NCBI GenBank assembly: GCA_046299435.1 | Contig: JBKBIC010000080.1 | Coordinates: 1 to 20,018 of the forward strand | Direction: 5' to 3' | DNA: 20,018 nt | Origin: M3007 sp046299435 | Lineage (GTDB): Bacteria > Bacteroidota > Bacteroidia > Chitinophagales > Saprospiraceae | Shown: positions 13,540 to 20,018 of the stretch, one piece after another | Layout: every line of letters starts with the position of its first letter | Numbering within the stretch: position 1 is the first letter of the stretch | Program-made: the position numbers and the translations under genes | The notes under the pieces: model-generated | The model's database searches: none | What the model was told of the DNA's origin: nothing | Seen by the model: the letters and a program-made list of their open reading frames with translations, nothing else

Positions 13540-16500
13540 ATGAATTTTTCCAGTTCGTTTTTTGGTCGCCGCCCGGCTGGGCCGCTTGCGGTTTGCATTG
13601 CCTTTGCGGGCGTTTTGCTCGGCGTTTTTGCCTGCAAAAAAGGCGGCGCGGGCGGCGGCGGCGCACGCGATGTGGTGGAGGAGACTTTGACCGCCGAATC
13701 GCCGCGCCTCCGTTTGCTGAAACCCGAAGAAAGCGGCGTGGATTTCCAGAACCGCATCGTCGAGACGTTTGCGGACAACATCGCCAACAACATTTTCCTG
13801 TACAACGGCGGCGGCGTGGCGGTCGGCGATTTCAACAACGACAACCTGCCGGACATCTACTTCGTCTGTACGCACGGCAAGAACAGGCTGTACCAAAACT
13901 TGGGCGGCCTGAAATTCAAGGACGTGACCGACGGCTCCGGCACCGAGTCGGAGGATGGCTTCGATACGGCTGTGACGCTGGCCGATGTGAACGCCGACGG
14001 CCAGTTGGACATTTTCCTGTGCCGGGGCGGCCAAGTGCCCGGCCCCGAACGCCAAAAACGGCTGTTCATCAATCAGGGCAATTTCAAGTTTGTGGAGCAG
14101 GCTGCCCAGTTCGGGCTGGCCGACCGCAGTGCCTCGACCGGGGCGAATTTTTTCGACTACGACTTGGACGGCGACCTCGACCTGTACCTGCTCAATTACC
14201 CGTCGGACTCGAAGTGGACGCAGCGCATCGAGGCCGACAAAACGCCCGACGGCAAATTCAGGCCTTTCCTCACGCCGCAGACCGATTACGATGCCGACCG
14301 CCTTTTCCGAAACGACGGCGGCAAATTCACGGATGTCTCCAAACAAGCGGGCATCTGGACGCTCGACTATGGCCTGAGCGTCTCGGTCTCGGACATCAAC
14401 CGCGATGGCTACCCGGACATCTATGTGGGCAACGACTTCATCCAGCCAGACATATTATATATGAACAACCGCAACGGCACGTTCACCGACCAGTTGCGCT
14501 CGGCGTTCCGGCACACGACCCAGCACACGATGGGCACGGATTTGACGGACTTCGACAACGACGGGCTGGTTGACCTGTTCGCGGTGGATATGTTGGCCGC
14601 AAACAACGACCGCCAGAAATCGCTCGCCGCCACCAATACCCAGAGCAAATACTCGGCTTTGATGCAGGCGGGCTATTTCGAGCCGGTGGTGCGCAACGTG
14701 CTGCAACGCAACAACGGCAACGGCACGTTCAGCGACGTGGCCTGCCTCGCGGGCGTTTACCAGACGGACTGGTCGTGGAGCAACCTCCTCTTCGACATGG
14801 ACAACGACGGCCTGCGCGATATGTACATCTGCAACGGCTACCGCCGCGAGACCGCCGACCGCGATTTCATTGACTTCACGATGCCCGACGTGCTGAAAAA
14901 AGTGGGCCAGGGCAAGACCTTGCAGGATATGTTCGGCAGCGTGGACGATTTCCTCGCCCTCATGTCGAGTTACAAACCGCGCGACTTTTGCTACCAAAAC
15001 CGGGGCGACTGGTCGTTCGCCGACCAGAGCGGCAAATGGATGACGATGCCGGCCACTTGGTCGTGCGGGGCGGCTTGGGCGGATTTCGACGCGGACGGCG
15101 ACCTCGACTTGGTGGTCAACAACTTGGAAGACCCGGCTTTCATTTACCAAAACCAGACCGCCGGGCAGCAGGGCGGCAATTACCTGCAAATCAAATTGCA
15201 AGGCAGCGCGCAAAACCAGTTTGGCGTGGGCACGTCGGTTTTGCTCGAAACCCCGGCGGGCGTGCAATTCGCGGAGATGAACCCGACGCGGGGCATCTTT
15301 TCGTCGGTCGAACACCTGTTCCATTTTGGCCTCGGCCAAACGCCGACGATTGGGAAACTGACCGTCCGCTGGCCCGACGGCAAAACCCAAACCCTGACCA
15401 ACGTGCCCGCCAACCAACGCCTCGTGCTGAAACACGCCGACGCATCGGGCAACGTGGCGAGCATCGCGCCCGCCCGCCCGTCGGCCACGCTTTTCCGGGA
15501 AAACGCCGTCGCGTCAGGCGCGAAATTCCAGCACGTCGAGAACCCGGTGAACGACTTTGAAAAATACCCGATGAACCCCTGGAAAATCACCGACCTCGGT
15601 CCGGCTTTGGCGAAGGGCGACGTGAACGGCGACAAATTAGACGACTTTTTCGTGGGCAATGGCTTCGGGCAGCCCGCCGCGCTTTTTGTGCAGCAGCCGA
15701 ACGGTACGTTCAAGCCCACGCTCCAACCGATGTGGGAGCAGCACAAAGGCTACGAAGACCACGGCGCGACTTTTTTCGATGCAGACAAAGACGGCGACCT
15801 CGACCTCATCGTGGTCAGCGGCGGCGCAGAGGCCAACGACGTGCGGGCTTGGCAACCACGCCTATTTATTAATATGGATGGCAAAGGCCGTTTCGAGTTT
15901 GCCACGAACGCCCTGCCGCAGCTGGGCGACGTGGGCCTGCGGGTGGCGGCGCACGATTTTGATGGCGACGGCGACCAAGATATTTTCCTCGGCGGGCGCG
16001 TCGCGCCGGGCAAATGGCCCAACACGCCGCGCAGTACGGTGTTGCGGAACGACGGCTTCCGGTTCACGGACGTGACCGCGCAGGTGGCCCCGGCCTTCGA
16101 GCGGTGCGGCATGGTAACGGATTTGGTGTGGGCAAATGTGGGCGGCGACCCGGCGGCGGAGTTGGTGGTGGTCGGCGAGTTCATGCCAGTCAAGATTTTC
16201 AAAGTGGAGGGCGGGCAGCTGGTTGACCGCACGGAGCAATTCGGGCTGGCGCAAAGCGAGGGCCTGTGGCACCGCCTCGCGGTGGCCGATTTGGACGGCG
16301 ACGGCGACCTTGACCTCGTGACCGGGAACTTCGGGACGAACACCCGCCTGACCGCAACGGCGGACGCGCCGCTGCGTTGCTACGCAAAAGATTATGACAA
16401 CAACGGGACGCTCGACCCAATCATGGCGTGGTTCCGGGAAGGCGCGGAACGCCCGCTCGTGCAGAAAGAGGTGTTGAACAAACACTTACCCATGATGAAA

Positions 16501-16965
16501 AAGAAATTCCTGTACGCGAAGGATTACAGCAAGGCCACCATGACGGATTTGCTGGCAGAAAAAGACCTCCAATCGGCACAGATTTTGTCCTGCCGGATGT
16601 TGGAGACTTGTTGGTGGGAAAACAAGGGCGGCCAATTCGTCCGCCGTGTGTTGCCGCCGCAAGCCCAAACCTCGGTCGTGCAAGGCATCGTCTCCGAAGA
16701 CTTGAACGGCGACGGCCACCTTGACCTCCTGCTCGTGGGCAACAAATATGGCCTCGAAGTAGAGACCAACCGATGCGACGCTTCCAACGGGGCGGTCTTT
16801 TTCGGGGACGGAAAAGGCAATTTCCGTTGGATTGACAACCAACAAACAGGCATCTGGGCGAGCCGCCAAGCCCGCGACGCGGCAAGCCTGCAAAGCCCCG
16901 GCGGGCGAAGTGCGATTTTAGTGGCAAACAACGACGGCCCCCTCGAAGTGTACACGAAGCAATGA
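13540..16965 (+). CDS. FG-GAP/VCBS repeat lipoprotein with ASPIC/UnbV domain
   Basis: The product is 1141 residues. A lipoprotein signal ends in GVFACKK (Cys32). A first beta-propeller (about 60-540) carries Ca-binding-like loops of the form DxNxDxxxD: DFNNDNLPD, DVNADGQLD, DLDGDLDLY, DINRDGYPD, DFDNDGLVD, DMDNDGLRD and DFDADGDLD. The ASPIC/UnbV domain follows (about 547-632: YLQIKLQGSAQNQFGVGTSV, then FHFGLGQTPTIGKLTVRWPDG). A second propeller (about 690-1141) has DVNGDKLDD, DADKDGDLD, DFDGDGDQD, DLDGDGDLD, DYDNNGTLD and DLNGDGHLD. Relatives include CRTAC1-type proteins and are common at the surface of Bacteroidota, sometimes near SusC/SusD systems, which are absent here. The function is likely surface binding or adhesion (inference). 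The ATG at 13540 starts the signal peptide. Confidence 0.93.
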   Translation: MNFSSSFFGRRPAGPLAVCIAFAGVLLGVFACKKGGAGGGGARDVVEETLTAESPRLRLLKPEESGVDFQNRIVETFADNIANNIFLYNGGGVAVGDFNNDNLPDIYFVCTHGKNRLYQNLGGLKFKDVTDGSGTESEDGFDTAVTLADVNADGQLDIFLCRGGQVPGPERQKRLFINQGNFKFVEQAAQFGLADRSASTGANFFDYDLDGDLDLYLLNYPSDSKWTQRIEADKTPDGKFRPFLTPQTDYDADRLFRNDGGKFTDVSKQAGIWTLDYGLSVSVSDINRDGYPDIYVGNDFIQPDILYMNNRNGTFTDQLRSAFRHTTQHTMGTDLTDFDNDGLVDLFAVDMLAANNDRQKSLAATNTQSKYSALMQAGYFEPVVRNVLQRNNGNGTFSDVACLAGVYQTDWSWSNLLFDMDNDGLRDMYICNGYRRETADRDFIDFTMPDVLKKVGQGKTLQDMFGSVDDFLALMSSYKPRDFCYQNRGDWSFADQSGKWMTMPATWSCGAAWADFDADGDLDLVVNNLEDPAFIYQNQTAGQQGGNYLQIKLQGSAQNQFGVGTSVLLETPAGVQFAEMNPTRGIFSSVEHLFHFGLGQTPTIGKLTVRWPDGKTQTLTNVPANQRLVLKHADASGNVASIAPARPSATLFRENAVASGAKFQHVENPVNDFEKYPMNPWKITDLGPALAKGDVNGDKLDDFFVGNGFGQPAALFVQQPNGTFKPTLQPMWEQHKGYEDHGATFFDADKDGDLDLIVVSGGAEANDVRAWQPRLFINMDGKGRFEFATNALPQLGDVGLRVAAHDFDGDGDQDIFLGGRVAPGKWPNTPRSTVLRNDGFRFTDVTAQVAPAFERCGMVTDLVWANVGGDPAAELVVVGEFMPVKIFKVEGGQLVDRTEQFGLAQSEGLWHRLAVADLDGDGDLDLVTGNFGTNTRLTATADAPLRCYAKDYDNNGTLDPIMAWFREGAERPLVQKEVLNKHLPMMKKKFLYAKDYSKATMTDLLAEKDLQSAQILSCRMLETCWWENKGGQFVRRVLPPQAQTSVVQGIVSEDLNGDGHLDLLLVGNKYGLEVETNRCDASNGAVFFGDGKGNFRWIDNQQTGIWASRQARDAASLQSPGGRSAILVANNDGPLEVYTKQ

Positions 16966-17011
16966 CGATGGGCGTTCAAAAAAATGACGAGCCTCGTTTC
17001 GGGAGGTTTTC

Positions 17012-17019
17012 TACTTTTG
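17012..17019 (+). promoter_or_regulatory. -7 promoter element TACTTTTG, small lipoprotein gene
   Basis: This is an exact TAnnTTTG match within TTTTCTACTTTTGCC (17007-17021), the same extended sequence as at 12364 and 13502. It lies 25 bases before the ATG at 17045. Confidence 0.7.
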
Positions 17020-17044
17020 CCGCCCCACTCAAATTTCGACATAG

Positions 17045-17527
17045 ATGAAATACTTGACCATTCTGTTCGTGGCTGCCAGTTTGCTGCTGACTTTTTGCAA
17101 AAACGACAAAAAAGTAGAAAACGCTTCGGCTGAGGGTGCCCCGGCACTGCCCGCACCGAGCGGCAACTTGGAAGCCCTGCCAGTCGTCATTGACACTTCG
17201 CTTGGCAAAAGTTTCAACAACGCCATTGCTAAGTTGAATGCCCTGCCCCCAAAGGTCGCCCAGCAACACAAAGAAGAGGTCGAGCGGCACAAGGCTTATT
17301 TGACCACCATGCAGTCCAAGTTCAACAACGCGAGTTTCTCGATGCTCGAATGGCGCGACCAGATTTACCGCGTGGGGCTTCGTCAAAAGAAAGGGGAACT
17401 GAGCGTTGAGCAGGCTTCGAGAGCCATTGATAGCTTGAACGCGCTCATCACGAACAACTCCAAGGGGTACGAAAGCCTCCGTGAAAGCGTCCAACAAATT
17501 GAGCAACAAATGGCTGGCTGGAAATAA
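17045..17527 (+). CDS. Small putative lipoprotein, function unknown
   Basis: The product is 160 residues. The N-terminus (MKYLTILFVAASLLLTFCKN) is a signal peptide with a Cys at 18. A Phe at -1 is unusual for a lipobox, so lipidation is uncertain. A Ser/Ala/Pro-rich linker follows, then a long helical region (about 55-160) rich in Gln, Lys and Glu, with possible coiled coil (VAQQHKEEVERHKAYLTTMQ and YESLRESVQQIEQQM). I do not recognise a family. It has its own promoter and stands alone between the FG-GAP gene and the AT-rich region. The good codon usage and clear signal argue it is a real gene. Confidence 0.82.
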   Translation: MKYLTILFVAASLLLTFCKNDKKVENASAEGAPALPAPSGNLEALPVVIDTSLGKSFNNAIAKLNALPPKVAQQHKEEVERHKAYLTTMQSKFNNASFSMLEWRDQIYRVGLRQKKGELSVEQASRAIDSLNALITNNSKGYESLRESVQQIEQQMAGWK

Positions 17528-17638
17528 ATTAAGAAAAATACAGCCCCGATGCCCCTGAAAATCAACGACCTATGTGCATCGAACGGCGACGGCTAAAAAT
17601 TTTAAATTTAGCGGAGTAGGTTTTTACGAGGTCGAAAG

Positions 17639-17646
17639 TATCTTTG
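17639..17646 (+). promoter_or_regulatory. -7 promoter element TATCTTTG, long leader or small RNA
   Basis: This is an exact TAnnTTTG match in the gap. Transcription would begin near 17651, 250-260 bases upstream of the gene at 17909, so the RNA has a long leader or ends at the hairpin at 17835-17885. Confidence 0.55.
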
Positions 17647-17674
17647 CCTTGTAAAAGTTTAATTTTTTAATCTC

Positions 17675-17743
17675 ATGGCTAAGTACTTTTCTTTCGCTAC
17701 TAGCCTTTCAAATTTTTTACAGTTCGCCCATCGAAGAGACTGA
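17675..17743 (+). CDS. Possible 22-residue leader peptide
   Basis: ATG to TGA encodes MAKYFSFATSLSNFLQFAHR followed by two residues. It begins about 25 bases after the predicted transcription start. The context before its ATG (TTAATCTC) matches that before the large gene at 18420 (TAATAATCTC). It could be a leader peptide for the hairpin downstream, or a chance frame; there is no codon-usage evidence at this length. Confidence 0.25.
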   Translation: MAKYFSFATSLSNFLQFAHRRD

Positions 17744-17834
17744 CACGCGGTTGCTTTTTAATCCAAAATCGGTTTTACTCCTCGCATAATCTCGTGATGA
17801 AAGTTGCTAGTTACCCATCCTCACAATATATCTG

Positions 17835-17885
17835 AAAGCATTAGGTGAGTATGCTCCGGCATCTCGCCCAATGCTTTTTCTTTTT
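17835..17885 (+). terminator. Strong terminator-like hairpin in the leader
   Basis: AAAGCATT pairs perfectly with AATGCTTT. Inside it GG pairs with CC, GAG with CTC, and ATGC with GCAT around a TCCG loop of the UNCG type. The stem is followed by T-tracts (TTTTT, C, TTTTT). It lies 24 bases before the ATG at 17909. It either ends a small RNA begun at about 17651 or acts as an attenuator for the genes downstream. Confidence 0.8.
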
Positions 17886-17908
17886 CTCACTAAACATTTT
17901 TTGTAAAC

Positions 17909-18325
17909 ATGAAAAACATCGTTTTTCAAGGCAAGAATGGCATGAAATCACCCAAAATGCTGGCAGCAGCATTGACGTTCGGTTTCTTCATGCTGTTTTT
18001 GGGGCAGATGAGTGCCCAGTCAGCCAGCTGGGTGACTCCGAGTGAGGGAACGGCGATTGCCAACCAACAGTTGACAATCACCCTCAACCAATTGCAGGGC
18101 CTCACCCCCGGCACACAGCAGTACGAAGAGTCGTACCGCAAAGCACTGTATTACAAAGGCGTGGTGACCAACCTCGGCAACGGCCTCACCGTCGAGCAGA
18201 GCGTGAACGCTGCCACCACACCTGCGTATGAATGGAACACAGAAAACGATCCGGGCTTGAATCAGGCTGTATTGCAGGTTGTCGGCACCATCCGCCGCAA
18301 CGCTGTGACGATGCTCACGAACTAA
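17909..18325 (+). CDS. Small secreted protein, function unknown
   Basis: The product is 138 residues. A signal peptide is clear (hydrophobic MLAAALTFGFFMLFLGQMSA, cleavage after SAQ near residue 37). The N-terminal extension before the hydrophobic core is long (MKNIVFQGKNGMKSPK), so the ATG at 17942 is an alternative start. The mature part is about 100 residues, lacks Cys and is likely helical (AIANQQLTITLNQLQGL, EESYRKALYYKGVVTN, LNQAVLQVVGTIRRNAVTML). I recognise no family. It stands 94 bases upstream of the large secreted protein and in the same direction, so the two may be cotranscribed from the same long leader. The gap shows no -7 element or terminator. Confidence 0.8.
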   Translation: MKNIVFQGKNGMKSPKMLAAALTFGFFMLFLGQMSAQSASWVTPSEGTAIANQQLTITLNQLQGLTPGTQQYEESYRKALYYKGVVTNLGNGLTVEQSVNAATTPAYEWNTENDPGLNQAVLQVVGTIRRNAVTMLTN

Positions 18326-18419
18326 GTAGAACTTTCAGGGTCATGGCTTCCTTGCCAAAGCCCAAGCAGTTCCACTTTTGTGAAAACATCCTTTTAAAAT
18401 TAAACAACTTAATAATCTC

Positions 18420-20018
18420 ATGATTAGTAAGAAACTCTCAACCATGAGTGGTTTTCTTCGTGCTTGCGCAGCACTCTTGCTGGTCGCTGCTGGCACACAG
18501 TTGACCGCTCAAACGCTCACCTGTCCGGCCAACCAAACCCGGCCTGTGACACCGGGTAGCTGCTTCGCGCAGAACCCGACCCTTCCGGCTCCCACCGTTT
18601 CTGGTGTGAACGGCATCATTCAGAACATCGTGTTTGAGCCGTTCGGTGCACAGCCCGCTGGCTGGACCACATCGAGCGCGCAAGCCGGCCTTTTCAACTT
18701 CAACGAAAATGGCTGGTTGGGTACAGACGCTCTCAACGTCAATTTCAACGGTGCATATTGCTCCATTGACGATGACGATGCGGGTCCGGCCTTCGTCGGC
18801 AACGGCACCATCACTTCGCCTGTGTACAACCTCTCGACGGTTACGCTCGGCGCAGGTCAAAGCCTGTGGCTCCTGTTCGACTGGCAACACCAGCCGATCG
18901 GCACTTCGGGCAACATGATTGCACAAACCTCGCTCGACGGTGGTACGACATGGACCAACTGCTGCAACTTCCTCCGCGACCAATCTTCTAAAGGTTTCGT
19001 GGCGCAGCAACTCACGCCCGCTGCTTCTGCAAACTTCCGCTTCCGCTTCACGCACGAAGACGAAGGTGCATGGGGCTGGGGTTGCGGTATCGATAACTTC
19101 CGCATCGCCGTCATCGGTGCTGCTACTGCCGCCAACGTGACCACCACGTACACGCCTGCAGTTGTCGGTAACAACTTCCCGGTTGGCAACACGACCGTGA
19201 CACACAGCATTCCGCACGTGCTCACTGTTTGCCAAGCGCAAAACACCACTGCACAGATCACCACTGCTCCGGTCGCTCAGGTCACGAACTTGACCTGCTC
19301 GTACAACTTGCTCGTTCAAGACACTGATCCGCCAGTGTTCACCAACTGCCAATCGAACGTTACGTTCAACTTGGCTCCCGGCGAATGCGGTTTGGTTTAC
19401 ACTTATCCTTGCATCACGGCTACCGACTGCGGTAACTGGGTGCTGTTCTCTGGTTCGGCTTCCAACGCTACCAACGCATGGACGCTGAACGGCCAACGCG
19501 CTAGCTACTTTGACATCACCAACATTGGTACTGCTCCGATCCAAATCACGAGCATCAACACCAAAATGTGGAACAATCAAGTGGCCTTGAATACAGTGAA
19601 CGTTCAATTGTTCACGACAACTGTTGCAACTACGAGCGTCGGCAACCAAGGCAACGCTGGTGCTTGGACTCTTAACACCAACACCAACATCACTTTGCAG
19701 CCGCAAGGCATCGCCAACTTGGTTCCGCAAGATGGCCTCATCACGCTTGCTGCTCCGGTCACTTTGGCTCCGGGTGCTTCGCGCGGTTTCTCTATCCAAA
19801 CCAACCAACAGTATGGCGGTGGCCCGGTTGCAGTGAACCTGAATGGCCCGGCATTCCAAGACACACGCTGCCGCGTGTCGAATGGTACGCTTTCGTTCGG
19901 TACATTCACTGGCTTGTTCGCTGGCACTTACCAGTTCTTCGGTACTGTCACCTACAACGCCACTGGCAACACAGTCAACCACTGCGACCAACCGAACATC
20001 GTGATTGCAGGTGCTGGT
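18420..20018 (+). CDS. Large secreted HYR-like domain protein, runs off window
   Basis: The frame is open from the ATG at 18420 to the window edge (533 residues, C-terminus missing). A signal peptide ends near LTAQT (about 30-32). Residues about 80-230 resemble a jelly-roll adhesion domain of the choice-of-anchor type: LWLLFDWQHQPIG, then AQTSLDGGTTWTNCC and FRFRFTHEDEGAWGWGCGID ending in NFRIAVIG. Residues 301-338 (DTDPPVFTNCQSNVTFNLAP with GECG and ATDCG following) match the start of HYR-type immunoglobulin-like repeats. The rest to residue 533 is beta-rich, with Asn/Thr/Gly repeats. Such proteins in Bacteroidota are usually cell-surface or secreted through the type IX system by a C-terminal domain, which is not visible here. 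Codons favour GCT, GGT, ACT and GTT, unlike the GCC/GGC-rich neighbours. Confidence 0.9.
   Translation, partial: MISKKLSTMSGFLRACAALLLVAAGTQLTAQTLTCPANQTRPVTPGSCFAQNPTLPAPTVSGVNGIIQNIVFEPFGAQPAGWTTSSAQAGLFNFNENGWLGTDALNVNFNGAYCSIDDDDAGPAFVGNGTITSPVYNLSTVTLGAGQSLWLLFDWQHQPIGTSGNMIAQTSLDGGTTWTNCCNFLRDQSSKGFVAQQLTPAASANFRFRFTHEDEGAWGWGCGIDNFRIAVIGAATAANVTTTYTPAVVGNNFPVGNTTVTHSIPHVLTVCQAQNTTAQITTAPVAQVTNLTCSYNLLVQDTDPPVFTNCQSNVTFNLAPGECGLVYTYPCITATDCGNWVLFSGSASNATNAWTLNGQRASYFDITNIGTAPIQITSINTKMWNNQVALNTVNVQLFTTTVATTSVGNQGNAGAWTLNTNTNITLQPQGIANLVPQDGLITLAAPVTLAPGASRGFSIQTNQQYGGGPVAVNLNGPAFQDTRCRVSNGTLSFGTFTGLFAGTYQFFGTVTYNATGNTVNHCDQPNIVIAGAG

Larger units (their letters stand above)
17528..17908. 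other. AT-rich intergenic region with a leader-like transcript
   Basis: This 381-base gap has much lower GC than its neighbours. It holds, in order, a near-symmetric CTAAAAATTTTAAATTTAG (17593-17611), a -7 element (17639-17646), a short open frame (17675-17743) and a strong hairpin with T-tract (17835-17885). I see no tRNA, no known riboswitch pattern and no larger gene. Confidence 0.7.

Noticed and set aside
16992..17010. Possible terminator after the FG-GAP gene (CCTC, loop, GAGG, TTTT)
   Set aside because: The stem is only four base pairs and the T-run overlaps the extended promoter of the next gene, so the match is too weak to annotate.
17551..17598. Short frame of 15 codons (MPLKINDLCASNGDG)
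   Set aside because: It lies before any predicted promoter in the gap, has no supporting context and is short enough to occur by chance.
18438..19991. 517-codon minus-strand frame opposite the HYR-like protein
   Set aside because: The plus frame has a signal peptide, adhesion-like domains and a HYR-like motif; the minus frame has none and is a complement artefact.

Overview
The window looks like a chromosomal segment of a GC-rich member of the Bacteroidota, most likely of the Saprospiraceae/Saprospirales type. This rests on five observations. Nearly every gene start lacks a Shine-Dalgarno sequence. Promoters carry the Bacteroidota -7 element TAnnTTTG. The RND pump is of the Bacteroidota type. 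A DUF1573 protein and an ASPIC/UnbV FG-GAP lipoprotein are present. The right end holds a large secreted protein with a HYR-like domain. The lineage is inferred from gene content, not from a marker gene.

Layout, left to right. A ThuA-like lipoprotein or secreted protein (minus strand) runs off the left edge. Next is a Uma2-family nuclease-fold protein (minus) with a clear intrinsic terminator. A four-gene efflux locus follows on the plus strand: a TetR regulator, a TolC-like outer-membrane factor, a membrane-fusion lipoprotein and an RND pump, ending in a terminator at 8250-8286. Then come a RelE-type toxin with its presumed antitoxin, a twin-arginine-type secreted Dabb-domain protein, and a convergent 940-residue S9 peptidase (minus). 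After these lie a second Uma2 protein, a convergent DUF1573 protein, and a divergent 1141-residue FG-GAP/ASPIC lipoprotein. A small lipoprotein follows. The last 2.4 kb hold an AT-rich leader region with a strong terminator-like hairpin, a small secreted protein of unknown function, and the start of a large secreted HYR-like protein that runs off the right edge.

The most unusual feature is not a gene. Most gaps between genes in the first 13.5 kb contain a long imperfect inverted repeat built from a short 'word' repeated with variations, and each locus uses its own vocabulary (TTGAAAAG, CAGAGGACG, CGACACACGAAA, CAGTGGGCAGT and others). Several end at or next to a -7 promoter element. Two such tracts lie in frame inside the S9 peptidase gene, and another forms the N-terminus of the ThuA-like protein. 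I found no tRNA, rRNA, CRISPR array, transposase or integrase.
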